From positions 1 to 19,104 of the forward strand of contig JAYVIX010000301.1 of NCBI GenBank assembly GCA_043769845.1: a stretch of DNA of 19,104 nucleotides, written 5' to 3'. The notes under the pieces are model-generated. The model searched no databases. It had not been told where the DNA came from and worked only from the letters and a program-made list of their open reading frames with translations. The position numbers and the translations under genes are program-made. The DNA is from UBA9547 sp043769845. Its GTDB lineage: Bacteria > Bacteroidota > Bacteroidia > Cytophagales > UBA9547. Each line of letters starts with the position of its first letter. Positions within the stretch are counted from its first letter, which is position 1. Shown piece after piece: positions 7,209 through 14,518 of the stretch.

Positions 7209-9122
7209 ATGAAAAATAAGCTAATTCTAGTAATTCAGTTTGTACTGATTTGTTCCTACATGTCATATTCGCAAGAAATTTCAGAAAAGACGCTCAAGAT
7301 TATTTATACTTACAAATTTCCTCAATACATCACATGGCCAAATGAAGCTTCATTTACTCATTATTCAATAGGTGTTTTGACTGATGACGAAGCTTTTTTT
7401 AAGAAGTTTCATGATATTTTGGTTCATGAAAATATTAAAGGGAAGTCTTTGAAAGTAGTCATGATTAAATCTTTGGAACAAGTGAGTCATCTTCAACTAC
7501 TTTATGTGGACGAAAAGAAATCAACAAGAATAAAAGAGGTGATTAATACCATTGGAGATTTGCCTATTTTGTTGATCACAGAGAATTATGATGATAAGAG
7601 AATTGTCATGATCAATATTTATGAAGAGTCGCAATCGGTCAAGTTTGAGATCAATAAAGCCAACATTCTAAATCATAATCTAAAAGTAGACTCCAAACTG
7701 ATTTTTTTGGGAGGGACAGAGATAGACGTAGCTTCCTTGTACAAGGACAGTCAAAAAGATTTAGAAAGAGAAAAGGAGATAGTTAATACACAAAAAAATA
7801 CTTTAAAAACTCTTCAGACTGAAATAGAAACAACTAAAAATGCTATTTCGAAACAGAACGAAGAATTGAAGTTGCAAAACGAAGAATTAAAAAGACAACA
7901 AAACCAATTAGAGATTCTAAATCAAGAGACTTCTGAGAAAGAAGCTCAGTTGAAAAAGCAAGAAGTAGCACTTAAAAATCTAGTACACCAAAAGGATTTA
8001 GAGATGCATACTTTTGAGAAAAAAATAAAAAGGCAAGCATTAGAAATTGAAGAAGGTGAGAAAAATGTAGAATTTAAAATAGAGGCCTTGAAGCGTCTTT
8101 CTATCGAATCAGAATTATTATCAAAGGAAATTCACGACAATGAAAACATACTTAAGCAACAATCGACTCATATCAAAGAGCAAAACAATCTGCTATTAAT
8201 ATTCATGCTATTAATAGCGTGTGTTTTGGTCCTGTCTTTTTTTATTTATCGGAATTATATAATTCAAAAAAAATTCAATATAGCCTTGGCTTCCAAGAAT
8301 TTTGAAATAGAAAAGGGGACAATCTTGTTGAAACAAGAAAAAGAAAACACAATCAATAGCATTCGTTACGCCAAAACGATCCAAAAAGCCATACTTCCTG
8401 GTTTTGAAGAGTTTAATAAACTATTCAGCTCGTTTATTCTTCTCCGACCAAGAGATATAGTATCTGGTGATTTTATTTGGTTTCACATAATTGATGCAGG
8501 AACTGATACAAGTAAATGTTTGATAGCAGCAATAGATTGTACAGGACATGGGGTACCTGGTGCATTTATGTCCATGATTGGCAACACTTTATTAAATGAA
8601 ATCGTAAAGGTAAAAATGGAGTATGATCCAGGTAAAATTCTCGACTATTTGGATGATAATATTAGGATTTTACTTAACCAGAAAGAATCGGAAAATACAG
8701 ATGGCATGGATGCATGCTTTTGTTTAATAGAACGAGATTCTATAAGTAAAACTGCAAGAGTATTGTTTTCGGGAGCTAAAAGACCATTGTATTACATAAC
8801 TGAAAACATGCTACACGCTATAAGTGGGGATAAGAAAGTGATAGGAGGAGGCAATACAGTTAATAATAACTCTGTTTTATTTAAAACTCATGAATTATAC
8901 TTGCCTATTGGGTCAACTTTATATTTGTCTACAGATGGTATTTTTGACCAAAACGATCAATACAGGGTAAGATTGGGTCGAAAACGATTTGAAAGTATGT
9001 TGATGAGTGTTGTTACTGTTCCTATTGAAAGTCAAAAAGCATTGATTGAAAATCAACTGAATGAGTTTATGAAGAATACAGAGCAAAGAGACGACATTGC
9101 CCTAATAGGAATAACTATTTAA
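7209..9122 (+). CDS. YfiR-like sensor / coiled-coil / SpoIIE-type PP2C phosphatase (SiaA-like)
   Basis: A 637-residue membrane phosphatase. A signal peptide (residues 1-22, ending SYMSYSQ) leads to a YfiR (DUF4154)-like periplasmic domain at about 25-175, with KFPQYITWPNE near its start and FEINKANILNHNLKVDSKLI near its end. A long coiled coil rich in Lys, Glu and Gln (about 180-325) connects to one membrane segment at about 328-352 (LLLIFMLLIACVLVLSFFIY). The cytosolic part is a SpoIIE/PP2C domain (about 385-637) with all metal-binding aspartates: VSGDF (Asp421), DCTGHG (Asp443), STDGIFDQ (Asp576) and QRDDIA (Asp628-629). It should therefore be an active Ser/Thr phosphatase. It is followed after 10 bases by a SiaB-like kinase and then a SiaC-like protein, so its likely substrate is phospho-SiaC. 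The YfiR module replaces the sensor seen in Pseudomonas SiaA. The ATG at 7209 gives the signal peptide directly. Confidence 0.92.
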   Translation: MKNKLILVIQFVLICSYMSYSQEISEKTLKIIYTYKFPQYITWPNEASFTHYSIGVLTDDEAFFKKFHDILVHENIKGKSLKVVMIKSLEQVSHLQLLYVDEKKSTRIKEVINTIGDLPILLITENYDDKRIVMINIYEESQSVKFEINKANILNHNLKVDSKLIFLGGTEIDVASLYKDSQKDLEREKEIVNTQKNTLKTLQTEIETTKNAISKQNEELKLQNEELKRQQNQLEILNQETSEKEAQLKKQEVALKNLVHQKDLEMHTFEKKIKRQALEIEEGEKNVEFKIEALKRLSIESELLSKEIHDNENILKQQSTHIKEQNNLLLIFMLLIACVLVLSFFIYRNYIIQKKFNIALASKNFEIEKGTILLKQEKENTINSIRYAKTIQKAILPGFEEFNKLFSSFILLRPRDIVSGDFIWFHIIDAGTDTSKCLIAAIDCTGHGVPGAFMSMIGNTLLNEIVKVKMEYDPGKILDYLDDNIRILLNQKESENTDGMDACFCLIERDSISKTARVLFSGAKRPLYYITENMLHAISGDKKVIGGGNTVNNNSVLFKTHELYLPIGSTLYLSTDGIFDQNDQYRVRLGRKRFESMLMSVVTVPIESQKALIENQLNEFMKNTEQRDDIALIGITI

Positions 9123-9132
9123 CTGAATTAGA

Positions 9133-9690
9133 ATGGAAAAATTATTTTACCACAACTATATAAATGATACAGAAAGCTCCCTGATGTTTTCGTATAAAGG
9201 ACCTTTTTTCGATGAAGTATTGGGGAAATTGATTGATTTGATTAGGAAAAATTTTTCGTTTGATCCTGTTGTCGACAGAAAAATAGTGTCTGTTTTTATA
9301 GAATTAGCTCAGAATATTTATCATTATAGTGCAGACTTTGTAAAAATAGACGACAAAGAATATGGTATTGGATGTATAAATATCACAAAAGAAATAAACA
9401 ATAAATTTTATCAATTTACGGCTGGCAATTTTGTAAGTGTTGAATATGTGAAAAATTTAGAGGATATGTGTGTTGTTTTGAACACATTGAATAGAGATGA
9501 GTTAAGAAAGCTAAAAAGAGATACTCGTTCAGAGTTAACAGAAGCAAATGAAAGAAGTAAAGGGGCAGGTATTGGATTAATTCAAATAGCATTAGCAGTC
9601 AACGAACCTTTTGAATATGAGATATTACCTCATAACGAGGAGAAATCATTTTTTTATATTTCTGCAAGAGTCAATAATTTATTTGTTTAA
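9133..9690 (+). CDS. SiaB-family (DUF6272) GHKL-like protein kinase
   Basis: The 185-residue protein fits the SiaB/DUF6272 family, whose Pseudomonas member phosphorylates the small protein SiaC on a threonine. A GHKL-type ATP site is visible: an N-box-like VFIELAQNIYHYS (Glu57, Asn61) and a glycine-rich GAGIGLIQIAL (about 144-154) preceded by a charged lid (RKLKRDTRSELTEANERSK). There is no membrane segment, so it is cytosolic. The gene lies 10 bases after the phosphatase and 4 bases before the SiaC-like gene, indicating one transcript. Family assignment is from recognisable motifs plus gene order; direction of catalysis (kinase) is inferred from the family. Confidence 0.85.
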   Translation: MEKLFYHNYINDTESSLMFSYKGPFFDEVLGKLIDLIRKNFSFDPVVDRKIVSVFIELAQNIYHYSADFVKIDDKEYGIGCINITKEINNKFYQFTAGNFVSVEYVKNLEDMCVVLNTLNRDELRKLKRDTRSELTEANERSKGAGIGLIQIALAVNEPFEYEILPHNEEKSFFYISARVNNLFV

Positions 9691-9694
9691 TTTC

Positions 9695-10087
9695 ATGAAC
9701 AATCTCATAATAAAAGGTTCATCCGCCACATTTTTCACTCCAACAGTTGATTTTAACGCAACAAGTGGAGTTTGTATTATTTCAGGAGAATCGTATCTCG
9801 AAAATACGATTTCATTTTATAAACAAATTTTAAGTTGGCTGGAAGAATACCTTACTACAAAGGATTACATTCACTTTCATTTTAATCTAAGCTATTATAA
9901 CACTACTTCTAGCAAATCAATTCTTCAGATTCTGTTGCTATTAAAAAACCATGAAGATTTGGGTGCTAAAGTAGAAATAACATGGCACTACAATCCTGAA
10001 GACGAAGAAATGAGAGAAGAGGCTGAAGATTATATTTTAGAAACAGGAATGGTGTTTAATATTGTAGCTGATTTAGTTTCGAATTGA
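9695..10087 (+). CDS. SiaC-family (DUF1987) phosphorylation-switched regulatory protein
   Basis: A 130-residue protein starting at the ATG at 9695, four bases after the SiaB-like stop; a longer upstream frame (from 9611) overlaps the kinase gene and adds non-conserved residues. The family core is evident: TPTVDFNATSGVCIISGESY near the N-terminus, YKQILSWLEEYL, and SYYNTTSSKSILQIL, where Thr70 lines up with the threonine phosphorylated in Pseudomonas SiaC (motif YFNTSSAK). The following loop (HYNPEDEEMREEAEDY) is also typical. In Pseudomonas, unphosphorylated SiaC binds and activates the diguanylate cyclase SiaD; no GGDEF gene is in this window, so the target here is unknown. It is the last gene of the operon. 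Confidence 0.87.
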   Translation: MNNLIIKGSSATFFTPTVDFNATSGVCIISGESYLENTISFYKQILSWLEEYLTTKDYIHFHFNLSYYNTTSSKSILQILLLLKNHEDLGAKVEITWHYNPEDEEMREEAEDYILETGMVFNIVADLVSN

Positions 10088-10208
10088 GTGTTCGAAACTA
10101 AATCATACTAAGTAATTAGGTTTAAATATTCGACACTTGATAAATCTACAAGTTATTGATTTTGTGATAAATACAGAACTATTAACTGTCGACTATAAAC
10201 TATTGACT

Positions 10209-10237
10209 ACTTACTTTAAATACTTTAACAAGTAAGT
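10209..10237. terminator. Stem-loop between convergent siaC-like and PBP1A genes
   Basis: ACTTACTT (10209-10216) pairs perfectly with AAGTAAGT (10230-10237) across a 13-base AT-rich loop. It is 121 bases after the siaC-like stop and 14 bases beyond the PBP1A stop on the other strand. The position suits termination of PBP1A; the AT-only character makes it weak. The rest of the 164-bp gap is AT-rich with degenerate CTATTAACTGTCGACTATAA-like repeats. Confidence 0.35.
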
Positions 10238-10251
10238 TTAAAAGCAATGTT

Positions 10252-12591
10252 TTAAGGCACCACCACCGCAGAATCCACTGACACTGCATTGGAATCCACC
10301 ACGGCTTTAATTCTTGTTCGGCAATTGTAGGGCTTGCTAATCTTCACAAATGGACGTGGGAAATAGCCCATTTTGACGCCTGTTTCTTTGTCTTCGTACA
10401 CTTTTTCCATGTAAATGCCATAGACAGGACAGGCCGTTCTGGCGCCTTCGCCCAAGGCCGAGGTACGGAAATGGATACTTCGGTCGTCACCACCCACCCA
10501 AACGCCTGATACTAAGTCTTTTGTTACGCCCATGAACCAACCGTCAGAGTGGTTGGAAGAAGTTCCTGTTTTTCCGCCAAATTCATTGCCTTTGAACAAG
10601 CCTCCATGCTGAAATAAAGCCTGAGACGTACCTCCTGGTTCTTCCAAACCGCCTTTTAGCATGTGCAACATCAGCCAAGCGGTTTCTTCGCTAATGGCAA
10701 ATTTGCGTTGCGGAATAAATTCATGAATCACATTTCCATGACGATCTTCTATTCTTGTCACGAAAAGCGGCTCGGTCGCTACGCCTTTGTTTAGGAACGT
10801 GCAATACGCGCCCACCATTTCAAACAAACTCACATCACTTGATCCCAAACCTACAGAAGGAATGGTGTCAAGTTTGCTTTTGATTCCTAGTCGATGTGCA
10901 TATTCGATGACCGTTTCGGGGCCAACTTTTTCGATGAGTTGTGAAGTGATTGAGTTGACCGATTTGGCCATTGCCCTACGCAAGGTCATTTCATCACCAG
11001 TAAATACCCAATCGCTATTTCGTGGACTCCAAATGGTGTCTTTTTTCAGCCAACGGTCAAAATATTTGATCGTCACACGCTGGTCGATCATTTTGTCGCA
11101 AGGCGAATATCCTTTGTCGATCGCGGCACAATACACAAACGGTTTGAAAGTAGAGCCAGGCTGGCGTTTACTTTGCGATACATGGTCGTATTTGAAATAT
11201 TTAAAATTGATACCGCCCACCCAAGCAAGAATCTGACCCGAAAACGGATCCATCGTCATCATGCCGCATTGCAAAAAATGCTTGTAGTAACGGATCGAAT
11301 CCATCGGGCTGAAAGTAGTATCAATATCGCCTTTCCAAGAGAACACTTTCATCTTGCGAGGTCGGTGCATTTGGGCATTCACCGAATCCAGATTGCCTTC
11401 GTATTTCTTTTTCAGGTAGATATAGTAATCGGTACGTTTGGCTACTTTTTCGATGAAACCAGGTATTTCTTTATCGTCTTCGTCCACCCAAGGATTTTTG
11501 CCTTTCCAATGTTTGAAAAATTTCGCTTGCAACACCTTCATTTGCGAATCAACGGCCGCTTCGGCATGTGCTTGGATGCGCGAGTTGAGAGTGGTATATA
11601 CTTTCAAACCATCAGCATACAAATCGTAACCGTTAGTTTTGCACCAGTCGCGCAAATAATTGCCTACAACGTTTCTGAAATACGTACCACTGCCATCGGT
11701 ATGGCTTTCGGCTTTGAATTGTAACCTTAATGGTTCGGCTGATGCGCTATCAAATTGCGCTTGAGTGATCGTGTTGTATTTCAGCATCTGGCCTAAGACC
11801 ACATTTCTGCGTTCGACACATTTTTCAGGATTCAGAACTGGGCTGTACGAAGTTGGTGCTTTCAAAAGACCGACCAAAGTAGCCGCTTGTGCACAGGTCA
11901 GATCAGCTGGTAGTGTGTTGAAAAAAGTAGTCGATGCTACTTTTATTCCGAACGAGTTGCTTCCAAAATCGACCGTGTTGAGGTACATCGTCAGGATTTC
12001 TTCTTTGGTGAAAGTCCTTTCGAGGCGTGTGGCCATGATCCATTCTTTCGATTTGATAATCAGCGTTTTAAGCAATGGCACATAGCCTAATAATCCTTTC
12101 GAAGTTTCATTTCGAGTTTTGAAAAGGTTTTTGGCCAATTGTTGGGTAAGAGTACTGCCGCCACGATTATCACCTTTTAGCAAGGCAAATGGAATGGAAG
12201 CCATTGCCTGAAGATCAATGCCCGAATGTTCGTAAAAACGGACATCTTCGGTAGAAACTAAAGCATGAATTAAGATTGGATTTATTTCTTCGTATGTAAC
12301 TGGACTTCTGTTTTCGCGGTAGTATTTGCCAATCAGTACATGGTCGGCTGTGTACAGTTCTGAGGCGATGGTTACTTTGGGGTTTTCTAGTTTTTCGATG
12401 GCTGGCATGGAGCCGAAAAGCCAAAGAAAATTGAAGCTTACAAAACGCGTATAAAGCCAGAAATAGAAAACAAACAATAAAAAGTATTGCCAAATTCTAG
12501 GTAGAAGCCTGAATTTTTGCATGAATCGTTTGTAGCCTTTCAGCAAAAAGTTTAAAAAACTAAAGAACGCATTAAGAAGTTTTTCCTTCAC
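10252..12591 (-). CDS. Class A penicillin-binding protein 1A (GT51 transglycosylase / transpeptidase)
   Basis: The 779-residue bifunctional peptidoglycan synthase polymerises lipid II and cross-links the stem peptides outside the inner membrane. A membrane segment at about 35-60 follows a basic N-terminus. The GT51 domain shows STEDVRFYEHSGID (catalytic Glu115), GGSTLTQQLAKN and RLERTFTKEEILTMYLN. The transpeptidase shows QPGSTFKPFVY (active Ser480), the SxN motif SVNS and GGKTGTSSNHSDGW (about 673). The start codon is GTG at 12591; it is chosen because the basic, amphipathic leader KEKLLNAFFSFLNFLLKGYK continues into the membrane anchor; Met24 is an alternative. The C-terminal tail after FPRPF is short and Val/Asp/Ser rich, and its paralogue survives as a remnant at 4841-4915. 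The PD40 protein gene lies upstream on the same strand, with a separate promoter likely. Confidence 0.95.
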   Translation of the reverse strand: MKEKLLNAFFSFLNFLLKGYKRFMQKFRLLPRIWQYFLLFVFYFWLYTRFVSFNFLWLFGSMPAIEKLENPKVTIASELYTADHVLIGKYYRENRSPVTYEEINPILIHALVSTEDVRFYEHSGIDLQAMASIPFALLKGDNRGGSTLTQQLAKNLFKTRNETSKGLLGYVPLLKTLIIKSKEWIMATRLERTFTKEEILTMYLNTVDFGSNSFGIKVASTTFFNTLPADLTCAQAATLVGLLKAPTSYSPVLNPEKCVERRNVVLGQMLKYNTITQAQFDSASAEPLRLQFKAESHTDGSGTYFRNVVGNYLRDWCKTNGYDLYADGLKVYTTLNSRIQAHAEAAVDSQMKVLQAKFFKHWKGKNPWVDEDDKEIPGFIEKVAKRTDYYIYLKKKYEGNLDSVNAQMHRPRKMKVFSWKGDIDTTFSPMDSIRYYKHFLQCGMMTMDPFSGQILAWVGGINFKYFKYDHVSQSKRQPGSTFKPFVYCAAIDKGYSPCDKMIDQRVTIKYFDRWLKKDTIWSPRNSDWVFTGDEMTLRRAMAKSVNSITSQLIEKVGPETVIEYAHRLGIKSKLDTIPSVGLGSSDVSLFEMVGAYCTFLNKGVATEPLFVTRIEDRHGNVIHEFIPQRKFAISEETAWLMLHMLKGGLEEPGGTSQALFQHGGLFKGNEFGGKTGTSSNHSDGWFMGVTKDLVSGVWVGGDDRSIHFRTSALGEGARTACPVYGIYMEKVYEDKETGVKMGYFPRPFVKISKPYNCRTRIKAVVDSNAVSVDSAVVVP

Positions 12592-12610
12592 TCGTACAAA
12601 ATTTGGACTA

Positions 12611-12618
12611 CAAAGATA
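12611..12618 (-). promoter_or_regulatory. Candidate -7 element for the PBP1A gene
   Basis: The minus strand reads TATCTTTG, a full TAnnTTTG match, 20 bases upstream of the GTG start. No TTG element is visible at the usual spacing. The adjoining sequence TAGTCCAAATT (12610-12600) is repeated exactly ahead of the neighbouring PD40 gene. Confidence 0.4.
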
Positions 12619-12716
12619 GAAATGTGAACGCTAGGATGTATGGCTTCGCTAGCTGGATTTGGCTTTTTATTTGTGAATTAGCCACCTTATTTCACTTGTG
12701 TTTTCGAATTGTGATG

Positions 12717-14198
12717 TTATGGTAAAATTTTCAGTGCCCAACCGCTGTAATTGTTGGCTTCTTCTGCCGAACTATTGCCATTTGAAACTGTGATTTTTTC
12801 GGCAGTGATTCCTGCTTTGGCCAAGCCCGCTAGCATGGTCGTTTTCATTTGTTCGAAAGCCGTTTCGGGTTCGCTAGGCGGATTGTTGCTGATGCCTGCT
12901 AGATAAAGTACGATTTCGAATTTCCAGTCGGGATGACTCGAAATAACTTTGGACAATCGTTTGATTTCGAGTGAGGCGCCATTCAAAAACTGAAAATTGG
13001 TACTGTCGAAAATAGCTTTATTTGAATGAAATAATTCTCCTTTTTTAAGATTTAAAACCAATGCTTCTGCGTCTTCTTTTCTTGATTTTGAAAGTTTAGA
13101 AGCATCAAAAGTAGTCGACCAAAAGAAATTTTCATTGCCCGAAGTCACTGCCACATCATAGGCATTGCCCACAGGAAGTACAGCCGAAAACTTGCCATCG
13201 ACATCTATTCGGCTGATCGAAATGGGTGCACCAGACGTATTGTCCGAAATTTGTAAATAGCCATTTGTGGCTTGATTGGGCGCTTTTAGAGCTTTTCCAG
13301 TGACAAGTAAAATTTTCGAAGGTTGAAATTCCTCTGCTACTTTGGCTTTGTATAAGGTAAGGAAGCCATCGGTATAAGACGAATAAATGATGGCATCGCC
13401 TTGGGAGGTAAAATCGGCATATTTATCATCATCGGGAGTGTTGAGGAAATCCATGTTTTTGGGTTCCGACCAATTGCCTCCTGTTTTTCGGCTGATGTAC
13501 ATGTCGTATCCTCCTTTTCCGCCTGTCTGTTTTGCGCTGAAAATGAGTGTGTTGCCGTCTTTGGCTATTTTCGGAGCGAGAATACTTGTCTTGGCAAATT
13601 TCTCCGAAACGGTGATTGGTTCTTTGAAAATACCTTGGCCTTTGTGTTCGGCCATCAGCAGTTTGCAATCTTCGCAGCCTTGGTTGCTCATGGTTTGGCA
13701 ACGTACAAAAAACAAATATTTACCATCAGACGATTCACTTGGGAAACCTTCCATTTCTTCCGTATTGATGGGTTTGCCCAGATTTTGCGGAACCGACCAA
13801 GAACCTCCTTTTTTTTCAGTCAACCAAATATCAAAACCGCCTACGCCACCCGTTTTTTTTGAGGTAAAATAGATCGTATTCGCATCCGAACTGATACAAT
13901 GCGCACCATATAAGTTGAGCGGCCCTGATTTGTTTATCATCGTCACTTCTTCGCCCGAGCTCCAATTTTCGCCTCCTTTATTATAGGCAACTTTCAGGTC
14001 GACTTTGTTGCCATCTGTCACGAAATAATCACTCGCAAACAGCATCGTCAAACCATCCGCACTGATTGATGGCGCATAATGATTGTAGTTTGGGATGTTG
14101 ATTTGCCTCGGAAACTTCAGCCTGACTGGCTGTGCTTCAGCCGAAAAAACAATCGAAATAAAGAAAAGTAGTTTCCAGAAATGCGTTTTCATCTTCAT
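12717..14198 (-). CDS. PD40 beta-propeller envelope protein with degenerate OmpA-like C-terminus (PorE-like layout)
   Basis: The 493-residue protein starts at ATG 14198 (Met at 14192 is equally possible), giving a signal peptide ending IVFSAEAQ. Residues about 25-300 contain WD40-like PD40 repeats with the recurring YAPSISADG, GGFDIWLTEKKGG and GGYDMYISRKTGG patterns. About 305-370 resembles a small carboxypeptidase-regulatory/beta-sandwich domain (VTGKAL...VDGKFSAVLPVG). The end looks like a worn OmpA domain: AIFDSTNFQFLNGASLEIKR and SHPDWKFEIVLYLAG mimic the ILFDSNS...L..L...P..KIEI.GHTD pattern, but the Asp and Arg that hold peptidoglycan are absent. The order PD40, beta-sandwich, OmpA matches PorE-type T9SS-associated proteins, without their TPR part. 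Probably periplasmic or outer-membrane-facing; peptidoglycan binding is doubtful. Confidence 0.8.
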   Translation of the reverse strand: MKMKTHFWKLLFFISIVFSAEAQPVRLKFPRQINIPNYNHYAPSISADGLTMLFASDYFVTDGNKVDLKVAYNKGGENWSSGEEVTMINKSGPLNLYGAHCISSDANTIYFTSKKTGGVGGFDIWLTEKKGGSWSVPQNLGKPINTEEMEGFPSESSDGKYLFFVRCQTMSNQGCEDCKLLMAEHKGQGIFKEPITVSEKFAKTSILAPKIAKDGNTLIFSAKQTGGKGGYDMYISRKTGGNWSEPKNMDFLNTPDDDKYADFTSQGDAIIYSSYTDGFLTLYKAKVAEEFQPSKILLVTGKALKAPNQATNGYLQISDNTSGAPISISRIDVDGKFSAVLPVGNAYDVAVTSGNENFFWSTTFDASKLSKSRKEDAEALVLNLKKGELFHSNKAIFDSTNFQFLNGASLEIKRLSKVISSHPDWKFEIVLYLAGISNNPPSEPETAFEQMKTTMLAGLAKAGITAEKITVSNGNSSAEEANNYSGWALKILP

Positions 14199-14518
14199 AA
14201 TTTGGACTAAAGAAAGGCTTTTTCGGTTAACAATCAAAGGTGGTACGAATGATTTGTAGGGCTTTTGAAGTATGATTATATGTTAAAAATACGTGAATTA
14301 TTATTCATTTATTAGATTTAAGAATATTGTTTTTGAATTTACTGAGTACCTTGATTAGGTAAATAAGGCTTATAATGAGTGATTTCGACACCTAATAAGT
14401 TTGGAATGTGAGTAATTACTGAAAAATGCTTCGTTTTAAGATTGCTTTTTCCCATACTTTCTTTTATTTTTAGATTTCGCCCAAATTTAAATCACTCCCA
14501 AGCAAGCCAAGTAGTTCC
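14199..14518. other. Divergent intergenic region between PD40 gene and ATP-grasp operon
   Basis: This 320-base non-coding stretch is AT-rich and has no gene-like frame. A full TAnnTTTG match (TAAGTTTG, 14396-14403, plus strand) is 115 bases before the ATP-grasp start, without a clear -33 partner. A weaker TAGATTTC is at 14471-14478. A short TACCT-N5-AGGTA symmetry is at 14347-14361. The word AATTTGGACTA at 14199-14209, immediately ahead of the PD40 ATG, also precedes the PBP1A gene. Confidence 0.5.

Noticed and set aside
10110..10210. Degenerate ACTATTAACTGTCGACTATAAACTATTGAC repeats as a CRISPR-like or tandem array
   Set aside because: The units are imperfect, about 9-11 bases, and lack regular spacers. 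Similar loose words occur at 17985-18005; this looks like ordinary intergenic low-complexity DNA.
11173..11724. 183-codon plus-strand frame opposite PBP1A
   Set aside because: Antisense shadow of the transpeptidase and linker region; His/Phe/Ile-rich composition, no domain, no promoter.
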